A stretch of 64,000 bases of DNA from Corticium candelabrum (Eukaryota > Porifera > Homoscleromorpha > Homosclerophorida > Plakinidae). Under the pieces are notes generated by a model that worked only from the letters and a program-made list of their open reading frames with translations, did no database searches and had not been told where the DNA came from. The position numbers and the translations under genes were made by a program. This document shows, in pieces, positions 44,746 to 58,724 of this stretch (its first letter is position 1; each line of letters opens with the position of its first letter). The stretch covers positions 6,317,036-6,381,035 of the forward strand of contig NC_085087.1 in NCBI RefSeq assembly GCF_963422355.1, read 5' to 3'.

Positions 44746-47155
44746 GAAAAATTCAAGAACACGGGACCGTAACCCGAAACACGGGTCCACCGTTTGCCTT
44801 CGGCCCGTGTACTTGAACTGGTTCCACGTAGTTGAACACGCGACCCCCTATACTTTTATCATGAGTCCCGTATTTTTGAACCTCGTGAGCCCTGCATGTT
44901 ATTTGAGTGCGAGCACCGCGTTCTTGATTCTACAAACGGCTTCTACTAGGCATCGGTCCCGTCATCTTGAACAAGCGCCGCTTTATTGAATACACTAGAA
45001 ACGGCCTCTACTAGGCATCGGTCCCGTCATCTTGAACGTGCACCGCGTTCTTGGATTCTATTTTCTACATACTTTTCACTCAGTCCCATCATCTTGAACG
45101 TACAGCTCTAGTCGTTGTCTACTCATACAAGTGCACCAAGTACACGACTATTTCATAACAATTTTCGTTTTCAACTATATCAACTGGTAACAGGTTGCTA
45201 CTTTTAGCAGACTAACTACTCTCAAACATAAACTGCAACATAAAATATTTTACGGCGCATGCGCATTGTACAAATATGTCTGACAAGGCTGTTGTATGCG
45301 GTTTGCGCGTTCATCCAACCGTTCGCTCCGCTGCCCCATCTTTCCCGCCACATGTATTCATCGAGGTGGCCAGGCAGCATACCGTCTGTTGTGCCTCTCA
45401 TGCTCTTCAGCTTGGATTTCACCGAATTCCAGTAGCTCTCTACTGCCTGTGTGTGAGCCCCCGTCTGCGGATCAACGAAATGCCTGCTGTGATTGACTGT
45501 TCTGTGACAAGCAACTGTAGGAAGTCTAGCCGCAGGGTCTCGATACGCAGCCCACTGATCTGAATGTATGATTGTTCCCGGTCGTGTGTGCTGTTGTATA
45601 ATCGGCAGTAACATTGCAGCGTCGCGCTTGTCGACGACTTCCATGTACCCCACTCCAGGGGACAACGATGTGTCTAGCATCCCAAAGACCCAGATGTGGT
45701 CAAGAGGACCTCTTCCTCTGTTGTACTACAATGAATTAGAGGCTGTTTAGTAACAAATAAGTATTTATTTATTCATCTGTAGCCATACCTTGTGGTTGTG
45801 TCTCATTAGACTTTCATCAATTTGAACAACTATTCCAGGACCACCAAGAAGAACTGGTGATGCTAGCAGTTTTCCAGTGTATATATCTCTAATCAGATAG
45901 TATGCATCTACTGCTGTGGTGGTGCTGCATTCCCCATCATCTAGATGGCATCTCACTTTGGTCACAGGAATGTCAGATGCCCACAGATACATAAGCTTTA
46001 TCCACGTAGTCAGCCTGAGCTTTGACTGACTGAAGAAACTGTCCTTTCTAATACTGACTTTTGTTCGGCATCCTCTGAGAGAACAGCGCCAGGTCCATCC
46101 ATCAGCGATGTCCGATCTTCTTATCAGGCTCAAATTGGGTGCTGGATAGCATTTGGAGCAACGGCGTTCTTTGGCTAACAGACCCTGTTCTACAAGGTAC
46201 TCGAAAGCGGAGTCTTCTGAAGCTGTGTGCTTCCCAATTGTTGATAGCAGACCAGCCATTGACAAAGACAGTAGGACTGAACAGCCTGAAGTGACTTTCT
46301 ACAGTGTGCTCTAATGTTTTGTAGGCTCTGTGCGGACCTGAACGGAAGACCTAGATTTTTTGGCGCGCTTTGCTATGTTTTGACCTATTTTCGATCCATT
46401 TCTCACAGTCACACATTTCTGATGGTCACACCTCTCGCATCCAATTTGTTTGTGCGTGTTTTGTTAGCTAACTGTAGGCTCGTGCACATGTGCGGACCTG
46501 AACGGACTACCTAACTCTTTCGTTTGTTTTGATTTAGTTTGGATCCAGTTCTCACGGTCACACCATTAACTCTAGTCGGGTTTGTGCGCCTGTGCTACAG
46601 TGGTTTGTAATGCGCATGCGTAGCACTTGACTATCATCCATGTTTTGTCTTTTCTCTCGCGGTCACCTTTTGCCTCCAATTCTGTTTGTGCGTGTTTTGC
46701 AATGTAGCTGTACGTTCAAGATGATGGGACCGTGTGAAAAGTATGTAGAAAATAGAATTCAAGAACGCGGTGGTCGTTCAAGATGACGGGACCGATGCCT
46801 AGTGTAGAGGCCGTCTAGGTAGATAATACTATTTAAAAACCCAGTGCTCGTTCAAGATGATGGGACCGATGCCTAGTAGAGGCCGTTTCCAGTGTATTCA
46901 ATAAAGCGGTGCTTGTTCAAGATGACGGGACCGATGCCTAGTAGGAGCCGTTTGTAGAATCAAGAACGCGGTGCTCGCATTCAAATAACATGCCATGCAA
47001 GAAGACAGGCTCACGAGGTTCATAAATACGGGACTCGTGATAAAAGTATACGGGGTCGCGTGTTCAACTACGTGGAACCAGTTCAAGTACACGGGCCGAA
47101 GGCAAACGGTGGACCCGTGTTTCTGGTTACGGTCCCGTGTTCTTGAATTTTTCCT
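44746..47155. mobile_element. Merlin-type DNA transposon with long terminal inverted repeats
   Basis: Both termini begin GGAAAAATTCAAGAACACGG and pair over roughly 260-440 bases (left about 44746-45110, right about 46711-47155). The arms contain tandem subrepeats around GACGGGACCGATGCCTAG, and the right arm has one extra unit. The centre holds one two-exon transposase gene. The element lies in the Ig-gene duplicate. Comparison with the empty copy shows about 65 bases of host sequence missing at the site, and I see no clean 8-9-bp target duplication. Confidence 0.87.
45222..46265 (-). CDS. Merlin/IS1016-like (ISXO2-type) DDE transposase
   Basis: Two exons, 45789-46265 and 45222-45725, joined across a 63-base GT-AG intron, encode 326 residues with no stop. 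The N terminus has a zinc-ribbon-like CSKC...CSLRGC. The catalytic triad is visible: VQIDES (Asp150), IIHSDQW (Asp215) and AVESYWN (Glu255). KYNRGRGPLDHIWVFG spans the splice junction, a Merlin hallmark, and CHRTVNHSRHFVD precedes the Glu. The gene sits alone between the inverted repeats. Merlin transposases cut and paste elements with such ends. With open frame, triad and both ends, it could still be active or only recently silenced. Met1 or Met3 may be the start. Confidence 0.86.
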
Positions 47156-47430
47156 TCATAGTCTGCGTGTGGATCAGTGTGTGATATGAATGTGGCTTCT
47201 AGATCTGAAACCTTTTGTGTGTGTACGTGGGGGAGGGGGGTTTAAAAGGGAAACGCTTTATGTTTTGTGGAGATGTCATTTGGGGGAGAAGATGAGGAAC
47301 AATTATTGTGTGTGCATGTATTTACATATCTTTACTCAAATCTGTAGTCCACTCACTTCTCGACCAGTTTGAATCATGTGTGATTTAGACCTTACTCAAA
47401 AACTTATCATAAATACTGTTTTTTCTCCAG

Positions 47431-49434
47431 AGCTGATGCATTAGTGTGGCATGACAATGCCATTCCTGCTGATGAAGTGTGGATTAAGGTTGGTGGAGAC
47501 AAGGGTGGGACTTTCAAGCTAGCTGTGCAGATAGCAAATGTTGCATCAGTCAACTCAGTGAAGAACACCTTTGTCATTACATGCTTTGAAGCTGCTAATA
47601 CAGTAGCTAACCTCAACATAGCTATAGGAAGATACCAAGAGCAGCTACAGGAACTAACAACAACTGACTGGAAGTAAACAAATAAACACAAAAGTAATGT
47701 AATCCTATTACAAATGTTCTTTTCTTGGTTAGAGCAAAGAAAGTCAGACTGTTTCTTTTTGGAGATTATGAATTTCTCTGCAAGATGTATGGGTTATCTG
47801 GACCTTCAGGTATGCAGCAGTATTATGTCATTACATGGCTCTCATAGTGTGCTTGTAGCATTTACCTCCTCCCTACCATAGGTCGTCACTGTTGTTTATG
47901 GTGTCTAATTGACAGTTCACAAATGGCAAAACCAGCTGCAGAAAGAACACCATCACAACAAAGGAGTCTTGATCAGCTCATTACAGACTTCAGAAAATTT
48001 ACAGAATCAGGGAGCAACATGAAAAGAGCAAAATTCTATAACAATGTTATTAGGCCCCACCTACTAGCTGTTCCAATCGACCATGTAAGAGCAAAAGCAT
48101 TATCATAAGCCTTATCATTGTAATAATTGTAACCATTGCAGGTAGCCATTCCAGCACTACATATCAGTCTAGGAGTCTTTGCTAAACTTTACGATCAACT
48201 GGAACGAGCAGCTCATAAAATAGACAATCAAAGAGTCATCGAAGAAAGTGAGAGGGCTCCAACCCACATGGGACATGCAACTGCATCTTCTTTTAAACAA
48301 CACATATCAAGCATACGAGAAGCACAGAAGTTAAAAGAGGAAGCGCGAAACAATAAGTTGGAAGCACCAAGACTCTTTGAAATTGCCAACTGGATAAATC
48401 TCACTGGAAGCACCAACACAGAGTCAACACCACCAGCTGTAATACAAATATACGATCAAGCCAAACAGCTCGCAGCACAGGCAGATCAACTAGTGAGTTG
48501 TTACAATTTTGATTTGTGGTTGTAATCCGCACCAAGCTATTTATTAATTAATTACTATGTTAATGACACATGGCTAATGTTACATCCCATTGCAGGAGGA
48601 TCAAGAAAAAGCCCTCAGATTGGAGTCCTTTCCTCTTCATGATGGCTCTAGTGTCTGTGCTTTAGTTAAGACACTACCTGACATAGGCATTGAAAAACAA
48701 GCCTATCATGGAGGCTCATTCATAGGCAACCACATTCACAAGTGCTGCCAGGTTATTCAAGCATCTCAATTTATAAAATTTGCTTATTCAACAATAAATT
48801 ATACTATACAGGGAGACAACATAGAAAAGCTCTGCAATTCTATTGCAACAGCCATGCCCCAGGACCTCACAGCTCGTAACAAGGGCAACAGCAGAAAACA
48901 TTGCTCAAGCATTTGCAGTAACATTCAAACTATTTGCAGTCTGCCATAATGGTTACAGTGTCAGCCAAAAAATGGACGAACATGAAATAGAAACTCTAGG
49001 TTAGCAATCAGTTCTAACAAATTGCTGCAAAAGTAATACGAGATAACTCACTGCACGTGTATGTTATAGACGCCAATATAAAAGCATTTCTTCAAAACTA
49101 CAGATCTACGTTGCCCACAGCCTCAATAACACCTAAACTGCACATGTTGGAAGATCACGTGATGCCATGGATGCGGAGATGGAAATTTGGACTGAGGTTT
49201 CATGGTGAACAGGGTGCAGAGTCCATTCATGACCGATTCAAATCAATGCAACGCACCTACGCCAACGTGAGAAACGCTACAGAGAGACTGAAAGCTATCG
49301 TAAAAGAACACAACATGTCAGTTTTGCCCTATGTTGCTGAAAACCGGCCTGAGGTGAAAAAGAGAGAGACTACAAACAAAGACTACACATTGCTTATATT
49401 ACATGCTCCTTTTGCTTGTAACTTTAGACTTTAG
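47431..49434 (+). pseudogene. Transposon-derived protein fragment (RNase-H-fold/KDZ-like?), frameshifted
   Basis: Seven plus-strand exons with GT-AG borders: 47431-47673, 47733-47809, 47882-48084, 48142-48492, 48596-48751, 48812-48999 and 49070-49434. The first begins in mid-codon after an acceptor, so the 5' end is lost. Motifs include IKVGGDKGGTFK, DYEFLCKMYGLSG, GRHCCLWC, IPALHISLG, then PKLHMLEDHVMPW and HGEQGAESIH. I recognise this pattern from large uncharacterised proteins repeated in cnidarian and sponge genomes, probably transposase-derived. Assignment to the KDZ group is a guess. Exon 6 changes frame near 48860-48890, after which AENIAQAF and CHNGY appear in the next frame. It is therefore probably inactive. 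Confidence 0.65.
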
Positions 49435-49903
49435 ACTGCATGAGATTCAGAAAAATCTGCTGTAGGAGCGTTACTAGCTAGAGTCCCGTATCCAGTTTCG
49501 GATAAGAAACAAGCTCACCTTCAGCCAATCTAAGACGGTACAACTTCGGTGTTGTAATAGGGCAAAGCTACACTTGTTACTCGTATACCTGACCGAAGGA
49601 TATCATTCGCAAAACCCGGAGAAGACGAAACTAGACAAAAACAGGCACTCCTAATTTTGGCGACATCACCGCACCAATGCAATAATTGATACAACCACAC
49701 ACAGCACTAGTGACTAACTTCTTCTCCATTTCGCCTGCGCCACCGATGGTTTTTGTTAGAACAGTACAAATGCCGATTCCCGGACGCGACTTCACACCAA
49801 AGTCAGATACCTAAACCGCGCGTGCGCAATCTAAGTTGGCGCATTGCCAGTCTGATGACGACACGCGCCCAGTCTATTCGTCAGTCTTTGATTCACGCAC
49901 GAC
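49435..49903. other. Spacer and promoter region of LRAT gene 2
   Basis: No gene is seen. From about 49840 the sequence is shared with about 62200 onward, upstream of LRAT gene 4, so the promoter region was duplicated with the gene. Confidence 0.55.
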
Positions 49904-51328
49904 ATGAGAACGTCGTCGACGAAGATTACCGATATTAGGTGAGCTGACTAGAGTTAGCTATTTGCATGCAGTTTTACCATTCTGTTTTCTGGTATACGTA
50001 TCGTCTATGTCGTAACTCTAGACAGGCTAGTCAGTGATTACATCTAGACTTGTCGAGTTGTGTCATGTCCATGCAGCGGCTACAGAGTGTCTCTGTTACT
50101 TTTAACAACGGCAAAGGACAATTCGATCGCCGCGTTTGGTAATAGGTTCCGTATCTAGTTTCGATTAGCGGCTAGATTCGGACGGATGCGCTGCCATCAC
50201 CATTACGTCAGGATGCGCTGCCATCACCACTACGTCTGGTTCGGTACCGCCCCGCCCCGGTATCTCTGTCTCTCTGCCTGTTGTTCTGTCTGTCTCTCTG
50301 TCTCCCTGTTACGCCTTCCCGCGGTATAATTGCTATACCAAGCTATGACCTTTGTGTGTAAGTCTAAAACATACATGCAGCAGCAAAAATTCACGTCAGT
50401 CACTCTTGCCACAAATGTCTGGAATTGCGTTGTGTTGCTCTTGCTATCTAGTGCAAGAGGAACAAGAAAGACCTGGAAGATTGTCGGCTATTTAACTAGT
50501 TCTGTCTTGGTTCTGTACATTACTTGCTGTTTTAGGTATATGCTCTAGCTAATTAGTATATTTTAATTAGTAACCATATATGAACAGTATCTGGTGGTTT
50601 TCTTGAGCTTGGCTTGGGCCATGCAGATGCAGATGTGCCCTCGAGTGACGATGAATAAACCAACTGTCTGTTTGTTTGTTTGTTTGTTCGTTTGTTTGTC
50701 TGTGCATGCGTGCATTTAATCAGACATGTATAGCTAGGTTTTTGATATGGACAAACTACTGTTCTAATCATTAGTTATAATATAGTATCTTATGTCTCAT
50801 TTTAGGCAACTTAAAAAAGGCGATCACATTTCAGTAAATGGTCTCAGCTCTGGAGGCTGCAGCTTATCATCATCATCATCATTTTATGATCATCATGGTA
50901 TATACAGTGACGGGTATGTGTACCATTTTTTCGGTGACACTCAACGAGATGCGAGTGTAAAGAAATCTAGAATTGAGGATTTTTTGAATGGACGAAGTGG
51001 CTTATATCGTATCAACTATTATGAACAGTCATGTTACGATTCTCAACGGGTTGTTGAGAGAGCCGACAAGATATTTCGATATGGGACATGGCCAGAATAC
51101 GATCTGGTCTCCAACAACTGTGAGCACTTCGCAACATATTGCAAGACAGGGATTGCCTACTCCAATCAAGTCGACGGCATCTTTGATATTAAATTTCTCA
51201 ATATCATTATTAAACCTCTCGGTATCATTATTATTATTATTATTCTAGTGGCCATGGTGCTCACTCTTAGATATGTGTTTACTATAGGTAGTAATCCTAA
51301 CAATCTTTTACATACAAGGATGAATTGA
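49904..51328 (+). CDS. LRAT-domain protein 2, membrane-anchored
   Basis: Exon 1 is 49904-49938 and exon 2 is 50806-51328, phases agree, and the product has 185 residues. The N terminus reads MRTSSTKITDIRQLKKGDHI. LRAT features: GDH at 17-19, DHHGIY with His41/His42, YHF with His52, and NNCEHFATYCK with Cys117. A Ser-rich insert (encoded by a TCA repeat) precedes the HH motif. Residues about 150-172 form an Ile-rich transmembrane helix followed by a short tail, matching the tail anchor common in LRAT/PLAAT acyltransferases. Likely role is membrane phospholipid acyl transfer or hydrolysis, with substrate unknown. Intron 1 (866 bases) is shared with gene 4 and carries CTGT- and GTTT-type simple repeats. 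Confidence 0.82.
50210..50805. repeat. Intron segment shared by LRAT genes 2 and 4
   Basis: The stretch from GGATGCGCTGCCATCACCAC to the exon 2 acceptor is repeated at about 63308-63930 with high identity, including the CTGT/CTCT-rich part and the GTTT repeat. It shows that genes 2 and 4 arose by duplication of a whole gene unit. Confidence 0.85.
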
Positions 51329-52554
51329 GTCTAGACTTGATGATTTGTCATTTTTGTGAACATATAATGAACAGTTGAACAAGAATGACTAGTATGTTTA
51401 GTTGTTTTCACGTTGTCTGTATCTTCCCTAGACTTCAGTAGTCGCCCTCTAATGATATCATATGTGTATAACATTATAGGGTCGTAATTGGATAGGCATA
51501 TCTCAGAGCATTCAGCTCTCAATGTGTGTATGTGTGCGTGCGTGCGTGCAAGCGCGCGCGCATAATGATTGCTGAACCGAATTTCTTCTTGGTCAGTCAT
51601 AGTACGTAGCAAATCATAAAGCTAATGCTAGCGTTCGCTGACATCGATTTTAGAAATACACTGCACAATATCAATTCAATTCCAATTTGCCCCACCTTCA
51701 TGAGTGTGATCAAGCATAAACCCGCCCACAAACTTAATTACCACAATCGCGAATTATCATTTTCAGGAGACTCAGTCGTTTGTTTAGAGAATCTAATACT
51801 AAATCAAGGACACACCAAAAACTATGATGCACGGGTACATACCAGTACATACACTCATTTCTACCGACATCCGGGCAACACGTGCGTAAAGGTCATCGAT
51901 CTCATCATCTTCCGACTCACCCACATGCTTCTCCATCGACTCTCAACTTGTCTCGCATTGCTCGCCCTAGCAGGTAAGAATCCACGAGAGTACAGTACGA
52001 CTCTCGCACCTCTGCACATGCACGTCCTCTCTGGGTGTGGTCAACGCGCTTCCGTTTGCTGTTTCTCTGTAGGCGGCGACACTCTGCATTTGTATGAGGA
52101 GACCGCATTGGACGGTGGATGGACCGTCTACCCAATCAGCTCCGCCATAGTCGAGAACACAACGATCGCACTGCGCTGCGAGCGTAACGACGTGTTCGTG
52201 CCCACTTAAGGCATGAAGGGCTTCCACGAGACGAATTTTGCAGTCGCCATCGACAAATTCGAGGACGATCCGCAGGTGGAGGTCGAAACGGCGACGGATA
52301 TTTTGAAGATTGGAAAATTTGGAAGGAAGTATGAAGGCGAGTGGAATTGTTTTACGATGGGGAGAGATGATGTGGGACGTCAGGTATCACTGCGTGGGCC
52401 TACTCGCTCGTTGGAGCTTGCTGGTGAGTGATTTGGATGCATTAGTTGCGTTCTCAGATATGTACACCTTTTGTGTTGTCATGCAGCTGGTTGTGTGATT
52501 TCATAGTCTGTGTGTTGATCAGGTTGTGATATGAATGTGGCTTCTAGATCTGAA

Positions 52555-53866
<1,312 letters not shown>

Positions 53867-54407
53867 CTTTTGACGCTTTTGGAATGCTCTGTTGCAGTTG
53901 CTCCTAAAATCACTAAGTTTGTTATTCCTAATGCCAACGAGTCAGGCTCTGTGACAATTGAGTGTGCATCTCTTAACGCTAAGCCTGTTCCTACCTACAT
54001 GCTTATTAAACAGAAGGAAACAGGAAAGACATTAAGAGAGTGACTGGTAAAACACTGCTTAGCTACATCATCAGCAACGTCGCCAAAACTGACGCTGGAC
54101 TATATGAGTGTGTCGGTAGTAACAAAGCAGGAGTTGGAAGCAAGACTGAGCAGTTTACAGTGCAATGTGAGTACTTCACTGTATTGATGATATGCCATAT
54201 GCCGTGTACTGTATTGTTTCAGCTCGTTTTGTGTGATCTGTTTTATTATATACTTGTTTTTGTGTATGCATACGTGTACATATATTTGTGTGTATGAATG
54301 TAACCAGGACAGTGAAAAACAGATAAAAGATATTGAAAGTGTTTGTTAGAGAATCGTATTGACACAATCAAGATGTATATGCACATGTGTATGCTTGTAT
54401 TCATTAT

Positions 54408-54622
54408 TTATCTGTCTGTTTGTTTATTTCTTTGGCTATGCTTTGTATGTGTGTTTGTATGTCTTGTGTGCTTGTTTGTCTGTCTGTTTGTCTGTCTGTT
54501 TGTCTGTTTGCCTGTCTGTTTGTCTCTTTGTCTGTCTCTCTGTCTGCCTCTCTGTCTCTCTGTCTGTCTGTGTCTGTTTGCCTGCCTGTTTGTCTGTCTG
54601 TTTGTCTGTCTGTCTGTCTGGC

Positions 54623-54661
<39 letters not shown>

Positions 54662-54674
54662 TTATCTGTCTGTT

Positions 54675-54705
<31 letters not shown>

Positions 54706-54780
54706 TTGTCTGTCTGTCTTTCTGTCTGTCTGTCTGTTTGTCTCTGTCTGTTTGCTTGTTTCTCTGCATGCATTACTGTT
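54408..54780. repeat. (TGTC)n-rich low-complexity tract
   Basis: About 370 bases of TGTC/TGTT units lie in the intron between the second and third Ig exons. The tract is open in three frames only because it lacks stop codons. Confidence 0.93.
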
Positions 54781-55288
54781 TACTTGTCTTTGTTGTTAAT
54801 TGCTTGTAGTTGTATGTCTATTGGTCTGTGTTTTTGTTGATTTGTTTTGTTATTTTTTCTGTTTCTCTTAGCATTTGTTTGTGTCTTGGTCTGCTTTGTT
54901 TACTTGTCTGTGTGCTTGCTATGCATTTGGAGTTACTGATTTATTCTTTAGATACTCCAGTCACCACCATCCTTTAAAACAAAGTAAACACTATTGACCA
55001 AACAGACAACTTTGTTTTCAATTGTAAGTCAGAAGAAGTTCCTGATCCACAAATGCAATGGCTGAAGAATGGAAGAGAGGTAAAGTCTGATGACATCAGC
55101 GACAGCATATTGGTAATCACAAATGCTAAGAAGAGTGACACAGGCACGTACACCTGTGAAGGAAGGAATATCATGGGAGTTCATTATGCCGCGGTAATAC
55201 TGGAAGTAAGAGGTAAGTGTTGACGAGATATACTACAGAACTTGTTAGTTTAGTTTTGTGAGTGAGGAGTTTCGTAATTTAGACACTG

Positions 55289-55289
<1 letters not shown>

Positions 55290-55358
<69 letters not shown>

Positions 55359-55586
55359 GGAACCTGGAATTCCGCTATACCCATTATGGGCTTTGGCATT
55401 GCAGAAGTTTTCGCGAAGAAGAGCCGTCATTGTATCAATCCACCTGTTCTTTGGACCATGCTGAGGGCATTTCACATTATGCAACTTGCTTCTCAGCAAC
55501 AACTTTTGTGGATGAGAGACGTTCATCCGTTGTAAATGACCAAGCCATTGCAATCTTTTATGCGTGCACACAGACACACGCGCGTG

Positions 55587-55617
<31 letters not shown>
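55290..55617 (-). mobile_element. LINE reverse-transcriptase tail fragment between two CA runs
   Basis: Between CA runs at 55290-55356 and 55586-55617, the minus strand encodes LQWLGHLQRMN...RSKL...GPKNRWIDTM...LRENF. This is the WLGH...RP/GPK.RW signature found at the C-terminal end of many non-LTR retrotransposon polymerases. Only about 65 codons remain. It lies in the intron before the FN3 exon. Confidence 0.68.
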
Positions 55618-55620
<3 letters not shown>

Positions 55621-56337
55621 AATTATTTAAAGTTAACACAAGCAAATGCTATAGCATGACCAAACAATAGCCACAGGCATCTCACACATCAATTAATTAT
55701 ATCACTTTTTGTATTAATTTTAGTTCCACCTGATGCACTTACTTATCTTATTGCTAAGAACAAAACAAACATTTCCATTGATTTGTCATGGACACCAGGA
55801 TATGAAAACTTTAATCCAATTCATGGATACAAAGTGACCTACAGAGTGAGTGGATCGAATCATTGGAAGACCGCCAGAAACTTTAGTGGTGGAACTGCAG
55901 AAGAGCAACTGGTCAGTGGGTTAGAGCCGTTGACTAGCTATGAGTTTACAAACCATTAAGAAGACATAAGCTCAACGTACAACTGACTGTCGATGAGAAA
56001 GATCCATTAGACTCTTGCTTTTACAACCATAAAGATGATGTAGCAAGCAATCACTGACATGTTAAGAACACATACAGAGCAAGTGTACATGAGATGATGG
56101 ATGTTGCTGAAAAACTGTCTGACTGTTCGCAGAAGCTTGTCTGGAAATAGGTTTTACATTAACAAGACAAAGATGTTAGAAAAAGAAAACAAAGATGATT
56201 GCTTTATGCAAGCTGTAACAGCATTGGATACGTGGACTAATGTATTTGGTGACGAAGCAAATCGGGAAGCAATAATCAGGGCAATGTATAACATTGGTTG
56301 CATATCTCAGGCTGAAGATGTTTTGATCTTGACTTAG

Positions 56338-57021
56338 TAAAGCATGTTTGCCCACTTAAATTACTCGAATTTGATTAGATTATTGCATCACAATGTAGTA
56401 TTTCAGTTTGCTGTGTTTTATTTTGTATTTATTAAAATGTGTATTTTTAGTTTAGCACTTGAATTAGCGGTGCATGATACTCATTGTTCTATACACATTT
56501 AGCCTGACTTCGATGTGATGGTTACTGACGTTGTATGTTCACATGGATAGCAATCTCGTAGTTTTCCTACTTAATGATTTCAGTCACTTACTCGGTCACA
56601 CTACACGACCCACTGTCTCTAGCAGACTGTACAATACGTGTACGCAAACAGGGCATTCCATCAAATTTTCATCGAAACTTACAATAACAGATCCATCTAC
56701 AGTATCGATATCACACTGATATCATCTGTGATGACAGTCTTGTATACTATTTGTGGGGTGGTACAGGAACACGTGACTGTGGTAGACTCCGTGTAAGTTC
56801 AATGAGTTATTTTACACAAGAAAGGCAACCATCAGCATAACGCGGGACTCAAGATCACTCAATTCATAGACATTCATTTGTTAACTAATATCCAGTCTGT
56901 TAATTGGCCTGCATTTATAAATGGGTAACCCAATCAACATGCAGTCCCCAATTGCAAGTTAGTTCCCCGAACAAATTAGTTCCTAGGCTCCTTAATCTAC
57001 GACTCCAGTGGTTTAGTCTTC
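56338..57021. other. Spacer upstream of LRAT gene 3
   Basis: No supported gene. Presumably it includes the promoter of LRAT gene 3. Confidence 0.5.
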
Positions 57022-57738
57022 ATGTCTTTCGGTGCCTCTTCTCCAGCATGTCTCCTAACCTTCCTATACGGAGTGAAATGCAAGAAGTTGGAAGATTCAA
57101 CGTAAGTCATGCATACTCTCTAGCTACTCTTTCGAAACTGTGACGAAAAACTCGCCATGAGTTTAGACACAATAAGAGTCTTACATAACAGATTTTGTGC
57201 TGAATACTGCACGTTCGACTCTAGCTAATGGTTTACGAAATGTTTCAGGAAGCTCTGTGATGGAGATCACTTGGCAGTTCAATCCCAGGAAGGAGGCATT
57301 TGGCACCACGGAATTTACAGCGATGGCAAAGTCTATCATTTCACAGGATACGACAAAAGTCAGGCAACGATATTTCTAGATTCTTTCATGGATTTCGTTG
57401 CAGGGCGTATTGCCACTTTCATTTTCTGCTACCCACAAGATAGATGTCTTCCACCGAACGATGTGGTTGCCAAAGCGAGGCAGATGTTTACTACAAAGAA
57501 ATGGCCAGAATACTCACTTCTGTGGAATAACTGCGAGCATTTTGCTACGTACTGCAAGACTGGAAAGGGATATTCTAGTCAAGTGTGGAACGAGGTTCAG
57601 TGTGTTCTTGCAACAGCTGTGGCTGGTTATGATAGCGGTGGACTACTGGGAGCATCAGTCTATTCACTGGTAGCAACAGTCAATCTGGCTCATAAGCTTG
57701 GGAAAGTCAATCCAGATGGAAAGGCAAAAAACAACTAA
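57022..57738 (+). CDS. LRAT-domain protein 3
   Basis: Exon 1 57022-57101 and exon 2 57249-57738 join in phase to give 189 residues. Exon 2 encodes KLCDGDHLAV, IWHHGIY with the His pair, VYHF with the second His, and NNCEHFATYCK with the catalytic Cys, followed by a moderately hydrophobic C-terminal segment (GGLLGASVYSLVATVNLAH) and a basic tail. It is closer to LRAT 1 than to LRAT 2, both having CDGDHLAV and WHHGIY. ATG 57022 is chosen because only that frame reaches the donor in the phase exon 2 needs. Its N terminus does not resemble genes 2 and 4, so exon 1 is the weaker part. An acyltransferase or thiol hydrolase role is inferred. Confidence 0.77.

Positions 57739-58724
<986 letters not shown>

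Noticed and set aside
44746-47155. Reading the Merlin transposase as a bacterial insertion sequence from contamination
   Set aside because: The gene has a spliceosomal intron and eukaryote-type long inverted repeats, and sits inside duplicated host sequence.
54343-54840. Cys-Leu-Ser-Val repeat frames in the TGTC tract
   Set aside because: Pure low-complexity translation of an intronic simple repeat.
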